53,953 nt of DNA, from the NCBI GenBank assembly GCA_964399265.1, contig CAYNQF010000006.1, positions 1-53,953 of the forward strand, in the 5' to 3' direction. The position numbers were made by a program, and so were the translations under genes. The DNA is from WJLY01 sp964399265. Its GTDB lineage: Bacteria > Joyebacterota > Joyebacteria > Joyebacterales > Joyebacteraceae. This document shows positions 8,719-15,885 of this stretch, piece after piece (position 1 is the stretch's first letter; each line of letters opens with the position of its first letter). The notes beneath the pieces are model-generated. The model was not told the origin of the DNA and made no database searches. It saw only the letters and a list, made by a program, of their open reading frames with translations.

Positions 8719-9396
8719 TCAGGCCGCGGTGTCGACGGCGATGACGCCGTCCAGCAGCTTCACGATGCGCTGCGCGTGGTCAGCGATGTACTGCTCGTGC
8801 GTCACGAGGATGATCGTGTTGCCCGCGTCGTTCAGCTCTCTGAACAGGGCCATGATCTCCTCGCCGGTGGCGGAGTCGAGGTTGCCCGTCGGCTCGTCGG
8901 CCAGGATGAGCGAGGGACCGTTGATGAGCGCCCTGGCGATGGCGACCCGCTGCCTCTGGCCGCCCGACAGCTCGTTCGGCCGGTGGTGGGCGCGCTCGCG
9001 GAGACCGACGGCGTCGAGCACCTCCCAGACCCTCTCGGCCCTGCTCTGGCGACTGGCCCGGCCGTAGATGAGCGGAAGTTCCACGTTCTGGAACGCCGTC
9101 ATCCTCGGAAGCAGATTGAAGGTCTGGAAGACGAAGCCGATCTCCGCGCTTCGGATTTCGGCGAGTTCGTCGTCATCGAGACTTGAGATCTCTCGTCCCT
9201 TCAGGGTGTAAGAACCGTCGGTCGGCGTGTCGAGACAGCCGATGATGTTCATGAGCGTCGACTTGCCGGACCCGGAGGGACCCATGATCGCCATGTATTG
9301 GTTCTCCGGCACCGAGATGCTAACCCCCCGAACGGCGTGGACCTGCTCCGTCCCGACGGTGTAGGTCTTCGTGATGTCTTGCAGTTCGATGAGCAA
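8719..9396 (-). CDS. ABC transporter ATP-binding protein, MacB/LolD type
   Basis: A 225-residue ATPase with all the usual motifs: Walker A GPSGSGKST, Q-loop FVFQTFNLLPRM, signature LSGGQRQRVAIARAL, Walker B LILADEPTGNLD, and the switch His in ILVTHE. I place the start at the TTG at 9396 (then Leu-Ile-Glu-Leu), five bases after the adaptor's stop; this matches the family N-terminus, although the upstream AGGG is weak. An open extension to 9456 would overlap the adaptor gene. It powers the two permeases encoded directly downstream. Confidence 0.93.
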   Translation of the reverse strand: MLIELQDITKTYTVGTEQVHAVRGVSISVPENQYMAIMGPSGSGKSTLMNIIGCLDTPTDGSYTLKGREISSLDDDELAEIRSAEIGFVFQTFNLLPRMTAFQNVELPLIYGRASRQSRAERVWEVLDAVGLRERAHHRPNELSGGQRQRVAIARALINGPSLILADEPTGNLDSATGEEIMALFRELNDAGNTIILVTHEQYIADHAQRIVKLLDGVIAVDTAA

Positions 9397-9400
9397 TCGG

Positions 9401-10645
9401 CTAGCCCTGCTTCCCGTCGGCCGTTCCGCCCTCGTCCTGCACCTTGAGGTCAGCACCGTTCTTGAGCGTTCGCAGCTCCTTGTAGGGACCCGACACGACT
9501 CTCTGACCTTCCGTCAGGTCGCCATCTACTTCGATGGAGAGGTCATCGGCTATCCCCGTCGTGACGGGGACGAAGAGGGCCTGGTCCCCGTCGGTAACGA
9601 CGAACACGCCCTCGATCTCCTTCTCCTCCTCCCTGTCGCTGCGCTTCGACTCGGTCTTATCGACCTCGGCGTCCTTCTCCCCCTCCTTCTTTTCCTCGAG
9701 GTCCGAGGGCGTCCTCGAAACCACGGACTGGATGGGGACGTTCAGGACATCTTCATGAGTGGCCGTGATGATCTCGACGGTGGCGGTCATCCCGGGCTTG
9801 AGTCCGGGGTGCGGGTCCTGAACCAGCACGGTGACGAGAAAGTTGGTCACCTCCTGCTCCGTTCCCGCCATGCTGGTGATGCCGGAGTTCCCCACCTCGG
9901 TGACGACGCCGGCCAGAAGCGTATCGGACAGCGCCTCGACGTCGACCTCGGCCCTCTGGCCCAGCGCAACGTCCACGATGTCGGTCTCGTCGACCTCGAC
10001 CTCGACTTCCATGTCCGACATGTCGGAGATCGTCATGATCACGGTGCCCGGAGCATTCATCGTCCCGGTGACAACGTTCTCGCCCTCCTCGACGTTCAGC
10101 CTGGTGACGACCCCGTCGATCGGCGAGTGGAAGACCGTCTTGTCGAGCTGGTCCTCCGCCGCGCGCAGCAGCGCCCGCGTCTGCTCCACCGACTGCTTGT
10201 ACATCGCCTCGCGGGCCACTATGTCGCTGTACTCCTTCTCTGAGATCAGGTTCTTCTCGTACTGCTGCTTCGCGTCGGCCAGATCACGTTCGGCGGTCGT
10301 GAGCTCCGCTCTCGCGCGTTCGAGTTGTGCTCGAGTCTGCTCGACCTGCGAGCGATAATAGATGTCGTCCAGCTTCAGGAGCAGCTGCCCCTTCTTGACG
10401 ACGTCACCCTCGTCGACCGCGAGTTCCACGATCCGACCCATCAGGCTCGAGCTGATCTGCACGGTCGTCTCAGCACGCACGCGGCCGGGGCCGGAGATCT
10501 TGGACACGATCGTGCCCCTCTCCACCCGGTCGACAGTGACCTCCGTCCTGTCCTTGCGCTCGATTCCCTGACTGACGATGAGCGAGATCACGACGACCGC
10601 GGCCACCCCCAGCAGGATGAACGCGTTCCTGCGCTTCTTGACCAT
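9401..10645 (-). CDS. MacA-like periplasmic adaptor (membrane fusion protein)
   Basis: This 414-residue protein has one N-terminal TM anchor (about 7-25), a barrel-sandwich (lipoyl-like) half motif GRIVELAVDEGDVVKKGQ, and a coiled-coil hairpin rich in Glu/Arg/Gln (about 90-170). The second half motif is SPIDGVVTRLNVEEGE, followed by beta-barrel and membrane-proximal domains. It would bridge the MacB-type permeases to TolC. A highly charged Lys/Glu/Asp insert of about 30 residues (roughly 308-338) interrupts the membrane-proximal region and is unusual for the family. The start is ATG with GGAGGGG nine bases upstream. It lies between tolC and the ATPase gene in the operon. Confidence 0.92.
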   Translation of the reverse strand: MVKKRRNAFILLGVAAVVVISLIVSQGIERKDRTEVTVDRVERGTIVSKISGPGRVRAETTVQISSSLMGRIVELAVDEGDVVKKGQLLLKLDDIYYRSQVEQTRAQLERARAELTTAERDLADAKQQYEKNLISEKEYSDIVAREAMYKQSVEQTRALLRAAEDQLDKTVFHSPIDGVVTRLNVEEGENVVTGTMNAPGTVIMTISDMSDMEVEVEVDETDIVDVALGQRAEVDVEALSDTLLAGVVTEVGNSGITSMAGTEQEVTNFLVTVLVQDPHPGLKPGMTATVEIITATHEDVLNVPIQSVVSRTPSDLEEKKEGEKDAEVDKTESKRSDREEEKEIEGVFVVTDGDQALFVPVTTGIADDLSIEVDGDLTEGQRVVSGPYKELRTLKNGADLKVQDEGGTADGKQG

Positions 10646-10680
10646 TGGCGGTTTCCCCTCCCCGAACCTTGTTCCGGACC

Positions 10681-11955
10681 CTAGAGCCCGAGCGCGAGCA
10701 CGAGCTCGGCCTTCGCGATCTCGTAGTCGTATCTGGCCTCGACGAGGGCCGCGCGCGCCGTCGAGTAAGCTACCTGGGCGTCGATCAGCTCGAGCATGCT
10801 GGCCGCGCGAAGCCTGAAGCGCTCCTCTGAGACCTTGAGGTCCTCCTCCGCCTGGGCCAGCGACGCCTGAGCCACCTCGACGCTGCTGCTCTGCTCGATC
10901 GCCGCGAGCCTGGAGGTCTCGATCTCATACTGCGCGTAGAGCTTCGTGTCGCGCAGCGAGATCTCGGCCGACCGAAGCGACGACTTGCTCCGGTCGATGC
11001 TCGCCTTGGTGGCCAGGCCGTTGAATATCGGCACGGACAGGCCGAGGCTCACCGACCGAGAGTGGTTGTTCTCCAGGTCGTCGAACAGGTCTCCCAACGT
11101 CTCCTCGCTTCGCGAGTAGGACATCGAGAAGCCGAGATCCGGCCATCTGCCCGCCTTGGCGGACAGCAGAGACCGCTTCGCCGACTTGAGCTGCTCCTCC
11201 GCCGCCATCACGTCCGGACGCCTGGCGAGCGCCTCGTTCAGATTGTACGACTCCGTGTCGACCTGGGTCCCCTGTTGGGGCGGGTCGGTGACCTGCATGT
11301 CCGTGGTCACGCTCAAGCCCAGGATGTAGCAGAGGCCGGCCCGTGCGGTCTCGGCGACCCTGCGGGCCGATATGAGAGCCAACTCCGCCTGACTGACCTG
11401 CACCTGAGCCTTCAGGAGGTCCGACTTGGACGCCGAGCCCAGCTCGAAGAGGCTCTGCGTCTTGCGCAGCTGCTCCCTGGCGAGGTCGAGTGCCTCGGAC
11501 TGAACGTCGCGCAGCGCCTCGGCCTTGAGCAGCCCGTAGTAGGCCTGCTGCGTATTGAAGATGACGTCGCGCCGCGTCGCCTCGAACGAATACGCGGTCG
11601 CCTCCCTCCCGTGCCGTGTGGCGGATATGTTGGCGAACGTCGAGCCGTCGAACAGCGTCTGCGACAACCCGATGCTGGCGTTGGCGTTCTTGCCCGTGCT
11701 CTCATCGCCGTCGAGGCGCACGGTCGACTTCCCCGATGACATGCTGCCCGACACCCTTGGCAGGACGCCCGACCAGCTCGAGAGGACGTCGGCGTTGGCC
11801 GCCGTGAGGCTCTCCCTCGCCATGGCCAGCGTCAGGTTGCTCTCCAGTGCCAGCCCCACGCACTCGTCCAGCGTATACACCTTCGCGTACGACGAGGCGG
11901 GCATCGCCATCACGGCCGCGGCCGCGATGAGAATAACTAGGGTCTTCCGAAACAC
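10681..11955 (-). CDS. TolC-family outer-membrane efflux protein
   Basis: A 424-residue protein with a signal peptide (about 1-24, cleaved near SSYA). It has the two tandem OEP repeats of the TolC fold, with long amphipathic helices such as TRRDVIFNTQQAYYGLLKAE and the matching C-terminal block RLAAIEQSSSVEVAQASLAQ. It would be the trimeric exit duct for the adaptor/MacB pump. The start is GTG, with GGAGG eight bases upstream lying inside the 3' end of the YIP1 gene, so the two are translationally close. The substrate is unknown. Confidence 0.92.
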   Translation of the reverse strand: MFRKTLVILIAAAAVMAMPASSYAKVYTLDECVGLALESNLTLAMARESLTAANADVLSSWSGVLPRVSGSMSSGKSTVRLDGDESTGKNANASIGLSQTLFDGSTFANISATRHGREATAYSFEATRRDVIFNTQQAYYGLLKAEALRDVQSEALDLAREQLRKTQSLFELGSASKSDLLKAQVQVSQAELALISARRVAETARAGLCYILGLSVTTDMQVTDPPQQGTQVDTESYNLNEALARRPDVMAAEEQLKSAKRSLLSAKAGRWPDLGFSMSYSRSEETLGDLFDDLENNHSRSVSLGLSVPIFNGLATKASIDRSKSSLRSAEISLRDTKLYAQYEIETSRLAAIEQSSSVEVAQASLAQAEEDLKVSEERFRLRAASMLELIDAQVAYSTARAALVEARYDYEIAKAELVLALGL

Positions 11956-11956
11956 G

Positions 11957-12736
11957 CTACATACCTCCAGGTCCGAACATCCCCATAGCAGTTATGAGCA
12001 GCCAGATGATGGCCGCGGCGGTGAATGCCTTCCCGCTGGAGACGCGATAGGCCACCGCCATGCCGACTCCCAGTACGAAGATCCACCACAGCGTGAACAC
12101 GTCGAGGCCGGTGAAGAGAAAACGGTAGAGCTTGCTCGACGGCTCCAGGTTTCTGAAGAAGATGGCGGCCCCCGTCTCGATGTACATGGTCTCCTTCATC
12201 TTCATGAACGGAAGCTTGATCAGAGTGCCGGCCACGCTCACCATCAGGCTGTACGCCGCCACGGCTCTCGCGCTCCTGAAGGTGCCCTTCCCTCCGAACA
12301 TCTTCATGAGGAGGTGGACGATGGCCGCCACAAGGAAGACGATGACGAAGACCTGTATGATCGAGCCTACAACGGTGGCCGGCAGCATGAACGCCGAGGC
12401 CTGCTGTATCGTCTGCTGCACCTGGGCCTCGGTCCCGCCCCGCTCGATGATGGCCTGCCTGATGGCCTCCTCCTGCGCCGGCCCGGACACGTAGGGCACG
12501 ATCACGAGCACCGCCATGAGAACGAACACCACGGCGGCAATGATCAGCGGCACCCACCAAAATGTCCTGTCCTTCGTCTTGCCTGGATCGGCTTCGCTCG
12601 GACGAGGCACCGCCGTCCTGGCCGAGATAGACTCGAACGCGCCGCGCGGATCGACGAACATCCCTGCGATCCACGAGCCAACGTTTCCGGTCGCAACCGG
12701 CTCGGCCGGCTTCAGGCTACCGCTGTGCTCCTCCAT
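11957..12736 (-). CDS. YIP1-family polytopic membrane protein
   Basis: A 259-residue protein with an acidic, Pro-rich cytoplasmic N-terminus and about five TM helices, matching the Yip1-domain layout of bacterial membrane proteins. It includes WWVPLIIAAVVFVLMAVLVI, TVVGSIIQVFVIVFLVAAIV, VAAYSLMVSVAGTLIK, LWWIFVLGVGMAVAYRVSSG and a last helix AAIIWLLITAMGMFG. The function of bacterial Yip1 proteins is not established; association with transport operons is common. The start is ATG preceded by GGAGGAGG. It appears to be the first gene of the TolC/adaptor/MacB/GWxTD operon. No good promoter was found upstream. Confidence 0.8.
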   Translation of the reverse strand: MEEHSGSLKPAEPVATGNVGSWIAGMFVDPRGAFESISARTAVPRPSEADPGKTKDRTFWWVPLIIAAVVFVLMAVLVIVPYVSGPAQEEAIRQAIIERGGTEAQVQQTIQQASAFMLPATVVGSIIQVFVIVFLVAAIVHLLMKMFGGKGTFRSARAVAAYSLMVSVAGTLIKLPFMKMKETMYIETGAAIFFRNLEPSSKLYRFLFTGLDVFTLWWIFVLGVGMAVAYRVSSGKAFTAAAIIWLLITAMGMFGPGGM

Positions 12737-12786
12737 TCGCCTCCTCCAGTCTCCGTTCGGCCACTCTCACGCGCAGTATCAAGTGC

Positions 12787-12819
12787 AAAGGGCAGCGCTA
12801 AAGGCCCGCGCTGCCCTTT
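12787..12819 (-). terminator. Hairpin, likely terminator after the exbB-exbD-exbD-tonB operon
   Basis: A perfect 12-bp stem (12787-12798 with 12808-12819) with a nine-base loop lies between the tonB stop and the YIP1 gene start. T residues flank it on both strands (TTTT on +, CTTTGCACTT on -). The - strand is the meaningful direction here. Confidence 0.55.
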
Positions 12820-12868
12820 TCAGACACAGATCCAGCTGCTTCTGTTGAGGCACTTCTGCCCCCCGCGA

Positions 12869-12890
12869 CGGCCCATCCGCGGATGGGCCG
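12869..12890. repeat. Perfect 22-bp palindrome downstream of tonB
   Basis: CGGCCCATCC-GC-GGATGGGCCG reads identically on both strands and starts 21 bases past the tonB stop. No T-run follows. It could help termination or protect the 3' end, or be a protein-binding site. Confidence 0.4.
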
Positions 12891-12911
12891 TCCGTGCCAT
12901 CTCCCCGGGTT

Positions 12912-13544
12912 CTAGCCGCGAAGCGAGAACCTGATGGGAATGACGATGCGGACGGGCACCGGGACGTCTCTCTGACGAGCCGGCTTGAACTTCCACTTCA
13001 TGACCGCGTCGATGGCCGCTTGGTTCAGACCCTGCACCCCCTGCACGACCTGCGCCTCCACGACGTCGCCGAACTCGTTGACGCCGATCTGAACCAGCAC
13101 GACACCCTCGAGTTCCGAGAGCCTCGCCATGTCCGGATACACCGGCGGCACCTGCGTGATCACCTGAGGCGCCGTGTCGAAGGCCGTGAAGAAGTCGGGC
13201 CGCGCCGGCGCGGGAGGCAACTCGGGCGGTGCGTCGACGTCGAACACTGTCGACTCGATCGTCTCCTCCGCGCTTGCCTCATCGCTCGGCGCTATGTCGA
13301 CCGGGACCTGCGGCTTCGCCTCCTCCTTCGGAGGCGGCGGAACCTTTATCTGGTCCGGGATCTCGATGGCCGCGATCTCCCTCTTCTCCCTGAGTTGGTA
13401 GGGCTTGACCCTGATATCAGGGATCGTGAGGAACGCCACGGCGTGGAGCCCGATCGCGATCAGGAAGGCGTTCCGGAACATCCGCGGGTAGCTGTTCTTC
13501 AGCGTTTGTTCCGCGGTCATGTGAACGTTGAGATACGGACTCAT
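12912..13544 (-). CDS. tonB: TonB-family energy transducer
   Basis: This 210-residue protein carries proton-motive energy from ExbB/ExbD to outer-membrane receptors. It has a cytoplasmic N-terminus, one TM helix (about 24-40, FRNAFLIAIGLHAVAFLTI), a Pro/Glu-rich periplasmic spacer (VPPPPKEE and PPELPPAPA), and a C-terminal TonB domain with PPVYPDMARLSELEGVVLV and WKFKPARQRDVPVPVR. I kept the ATG at 13544 (AGAGG nine bases upstream); an internal ATG at 13520 has no ribosome site. It is the last gene of the exbB operon. The nearby TonB-dependent receptor at 24278-27016 is a likely client. Confidence 0.93.
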   Translation of the reverse strand: MSPYLNVHMTAEQTLKNSYPRMFRNAFLIAIGLHAVAFLTIPDIRVKPYQLREKREIAAIEIPDQIKVPPPPKEEAKPQVPVDIAPSDEASAEETIESTVFDVDAPPELPPAPARPDFFTAFDTAPQVITQVPPVYPDMARLSELEGVVLVQIGVNEFGDVVEAQVVQGVQGLNQAAIDAVMKWKFKPARQRDVPVPVRIVIPIRFSLRG

Positions 13545-13590
13545 TGTGCCTGCCTCTTGTTACCTCGCCGATGACCCGCCACCCTCGCCG

Positions 13591-13998
13591 CTACACACCC
13601 TCCGGCATCGTCGTGAACGAGACCCTGAGGGCGTTGGCCATCTTCAGCCGTTCCATCGTCTCGCTGACGACCTTGTACTGAGCGGCATCGTCAGTGTTGA
13701 ACGAGATGATGAGCGCCGGGTTCTCGCGGATCTTGGACGTGATGATCGGTTCGACGTCATCCAGTTTCACGATCAGATCGTCTATGAGGATCGTCCCTCG
13801 CTGATCGATCCAGACGTGAGCGATCTTCTCGCGGGGGATCTTCTCGCCCGCTTCGGATCGCGGAAGCGTGATCGCCAGGCCCTGCTCAAGCTTGAAGATC
13901 GTCGTCACCATGAAGAAGACGATCAGCAGGAAGGCGATGTCCGCCATCGACGAGGTCGGGATCTTGGCGCCGGTACCTGCTTTTCTTCTCAGCTCCAA
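13591..13998 (-). CDS. exbD: ExbD/TolR-family biopolymer transport protein (second)
   Basis: A 135-residue protein with a short basic cytoplasmic N-terminus and one TM helix that begins with the family motif SMADIAFLLIVFFMVTTIF; its Asp is the proton-relay residue. A periplasmic domain of about 95 residues follows. The start is TTG (reading Glu-Leu-Arg-Arg next), with GGAGG seven bases upstream; an overlapping ATG at 14003 runs into a stop after four codons. It lies between the other exbD and tonB. Confidence 0.93.
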   Translation of the reverse strand: MELRRKAGTGAKIPTSSMADIAFLLIVFFMVTTIFKLEQGLAITLPRSEAGEKIPREKIAHVWIDQRGTILIDDLIVKLDDVEPIITSKIRENPALIISFNTDDAAQYKVVSETMERLKMANALRVSFTTMPEGV

Positions 13999-14017
13999 TT
14001 CATTACCTCCGGCCCGA

Positions 14018-14464
14018 CTACTCGACCTCGAGCATCTTCAGTGATATTCGCCGATCTCGTTCCAGGCCCTGTGCCTGCAGCTCGTTGTAGCTCAGCATCA
14101 CCTCGTCCAGGGCGTCGATCATCTTGCCGTAGGGCGCGTCGGGGTGGGACTCCAGAGAAATGATCAGCTTCTCATTCTCTCTGAGCCTGTCCTCGATCCT
14201 ACCCTTGAGCGCCGACAGCGGCGTCGGAGTCTCCTCCACGCCCACGAAGTAGGCGCCCGTGCGGGACGTGATGATCTGCATGACGTTCGTACGCGCGACC
14301 TCCTTCACCTCGCCGGCCTTGCTCGGGAGAATGAGCGTGAGGCCGATCTCGGGGAAGGTCGTGCTGACGATGAAGAACACGAGCAGCAGGAAGGCCACGT
14401 CCGACATCGACGACTCGCCGACCATGTCGGCGGTTATTCTCGTTCGCTTTGAGAATCTGGCCAT
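14018..14464 (-). CDS. exbD: ExbD/TolR-family biopolymer transport protein (first)
   Basis: This 148-residue protein has the ExbD topology. The TM helix motif is SMSDVAFLLLVFFIVSTTF with its Asp, followed by a periplasmic domain. The ATG start has AAGGAAGG seven bases upstream. Two non-identical ExbD copies with one ExbB are common in FCB bacteria and may form a mixed dimer in the motor. Its C-terminal region, with predicted helices around KMIDALDEVMLSYNELQ, differs from the second copy, so the two are not redundant duplicates. Confidence 0.93.
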   Translation of the reverse strand: MARFSKRTRITADMVGESSMSDVAFLLLVFFIVSTTFPEIGLTLILPSKAGEVKEVARTNVMQIITSRTGAYFVGVEETPTPLSALKGRIEDRLRENEKLIISLESHPDAPYGKMIDALDEVMLSYNELQAQGLERDRRISLKMLEVE

Positions 14465-14534
14465 CTTAATGCCTTCCTTGGGGGGACCGGACGCCCGTGG
14501 CGCCCTGACCCACTGTCGCCGGTTGCCCGGCCGG

Positions 14535-15371
14535 CTACTGATCCATCGACGCGAGCGTATCGATCAGCTCGGCCGCGCTGTCCTCCATCTCGACGACGAA
14601 CCTGTCGATCCTCTGGACGAAGAGGTTGTGCGCGATCTGCGTCGGGATGGCAATGATGAGACCCGACATCGTCGTGATCAGAGCTTCGGAAATACCACTG
14701 GCGACGAGCTTAGCGCTGACCTGCTCCGCCTGCGCGATGGCCTCGAACGCCGAGATCATGCCCGACACGGTGCCCAGGAATCCGAGGAGCGGTGCTACGT
14801 TCGCCACCGTTGCGAGAATGATGAGCCCTCTCTCGAGGAAGGACATCTCGATGATGCCGGCGGTCTCGATCGCCTTCTCTACGGCCGCCGTGCCCTTCTT
14901 GGCCTGCCGGAGGCCGGCGTGGAGGATCTGGGGGATCGGACCGCGCGTCTGCGCGCAGATGTCCATGGCCTCGTCCAGCTTGCCCTGCTTGAGGGCGCCC
15001 ACAACCTTCTCCATAAGGCCGCGGACGTCGGCCTTGGCCTTCTGGAGAGTGATTGCACGCTCAATGATGACCGCGACGCCGATGATCGACAGCGCCAGCA
15101 GTCCCCACATGAAGTTGCCGCCCTTGTTGAAGAACTCGATCAGGCCGTTCTGGGCGATGCCGCCGCCCTCGGGCTCGACCGGCTGCTCTTCCTCGGTGAT
15201 GCCGATCGCGACGGTATCGACGGCCGTGGTATCTACGGCCGCGGTGTCGACCATTGCGGTCTCCGGCATCGCCGGCTCGGTGGTCTCCGTCTGCCCCATG
15301 AGGGGACTAAAGGCTCCGACCGCCATGAGCGCGAGCATCGCTGCCGCAACTGAGAAAAGGACTCGTCTCAT
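14535..15371 (-). CDS. exbB: ExbB/TolQ/MotA-family proton channel with an N-terminal signal peptide and acidic linker
   Basis: A 278-residue protein. The core is standard: TM helix FMWGLLALSIIGVAVIIERA, a cytoplasmic loop, then two TM helices within LATVANVAPLLGFLGTVSGM and EALITTMSGLIIAIPTQIAH. In front of it lies a cleavable-looking signal peptide (about 1-26) and an acidic Thr/Val/Asp stretch of about 40 residues with a near-repeat VDTAAVDTTAVDTVA. This places the linker in the periplasm. Long forms of this kind are known in some ExbB groups. The ATG at 15371 follows GGAGGAG by about ten bases; a longer in-frame extension has no signal. It is the first gene of the exbB-exbD-exbD-tonB operon. 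Confidence 0.9.
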   Translation of the reverse strand: MRRVLFSVAAAMLALMAVGAFSPLMGQTETTEPAMPETAMVDTAAVDTTAVDTVAIGITEEEQPVEPEGGGIAQNGLIEFFNKGGNFMWGLLALSIIGVAVIIERAITLQKAKADVRGLMEKVVGALKQGKLDEAMDICAQTRGPIPQILHAGLRQAKKGTAAVEKAIETAGIIEMSFLERGLIILATVANVAPLLGFLGTVSGMISAFEAIAQAEQVSAKLVASGISEALITTMSGLIIAIPTQIAHNLFVQRIDRFVVEMEDSAAELIDTLASMDQ

Positions 15372-15621
15372 TACTGTGGTTCTCCTCCCGTGACAACGTC
15401 CGGGCGCGGCTCCGACACCGGACGCGCCATCGACCGTTACAAAGGGACACACGTGTGTTGACACCAAGAAAGGTTCGTTCTCGACTACCTCCTGCCTTAG
15501 CTCCAATACCGTGGAGCAGTTGTCGGGGGGATCGAAGGTCCTGCCGGCGACCCAATGGACCATGCCCGCCAATGCGCTGGCAGATGGGGGGTCGCCCAAC
15601 CGTCTCGTCTACAGAGGAGGG

Positions 15622-15650
15622 AGTCTACACGCAGGCGGTCGGACTGTCAA
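15622..15650 (-). promoter_or_regulatory. Candidate promoter for the exbB-exbD-exbD-tonB operon
   Basis: On the - strand TTGACA (15650-15645), a 17-base spacer, and TAGACT (15627-15622). The -35 is perfect and the -10 matches 4 of 6. It lies about 250 bases before the exbB start. Confidence 0.5.
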
Positions 15651-15725
15651 CCGGTTTTGTCGCAACCTCAAGCTAGCACGAGGCTTGCGGGCGCGCAAGT
15701 GCAAACGTGAGGGGGGCTTTTTGTG

Positions 15726-15753
15726 TTGACAGTGAGCCGCCCCGGCGTATAAT
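15726..15753 (+). promoter_or_regulatory. Strong sigma70-type promoter for the lipoprotein pair
   Basis: Perfect TTGACA (15726-15731), a 16-base spacer, and perfect TATAAT (15748-15753). Transcription would start near 15760, about 125 bases before the first gene. It is the best promoter in the window. Confidence 0.8.
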
Positions 15754-15762
15754 GATTTCTAG

Positions 15763-15870
15763 ACCCCCCTTGAGAGACTCACTCTCTGTACAGGGGGGTT
15801 TCGGAACATCCGGTTCCGGCGTAAGCTGCCCCCCACCGGTGAGCGGTGAATTGCATCCTATTTCGAGCCT
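15763..15870 (+). promoter_or_regulatory. Structured 5' leader with alternative pairings
   Basis: The predicted transcript starts with a hairpin pairing 15763-15770 with 15792-15799 (eight bp), inside which GAGAG and CTCTC can also pair. Two more short hairpins follow: 15802-15807 with 15813-15818, and 15834-15838 with 15844-15848. The six Gs at 15793-15798 could instead pair with six Cs at 15829-15834, excluding the first hairpin and the third. The ribosome site GGAGG follows at 15871. The arrangement would suit an RNA switch or a 5' stabiliser. It matches no riboswitch class I know. Confidence 0.4.
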
Positions 15871-15885
15871 GGAGGAATGGTAGAG

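Larger units (their letters stand above)
15372..15885. other. 514-base divergent intergenic region
   Basis: This separates exbB (-) from the first lipoprotein gene (+). It holds the two facing promoters and the + strand leader listed separately. I see no supported gene in it; the short open frames have no ribosome sites. The exbB mRNA would have a leader of about 240 bases, in which I recognise no known riboswitch. Confidence 0.6.

Noticed and set aside
12737..12786. A promoter for the YIP1/TolC/MacB operon
   Set aside because: GATACT near 12775 could be a -10, but no acceptable -35 lies 16-18 bases upstream.
11555..12934. A 459-codon + strand frame across tolC and the YIP1 gene
   Set aside because: It is antisense to two well-supported genes and has no recognisable domain or ribosome site.
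15760..15885. A cyclic-di-GMP or other known riboswitch in the lipoprotein leader
   Set aside because: No conserved core of the classes I know is present; I report only a generic structured leader.
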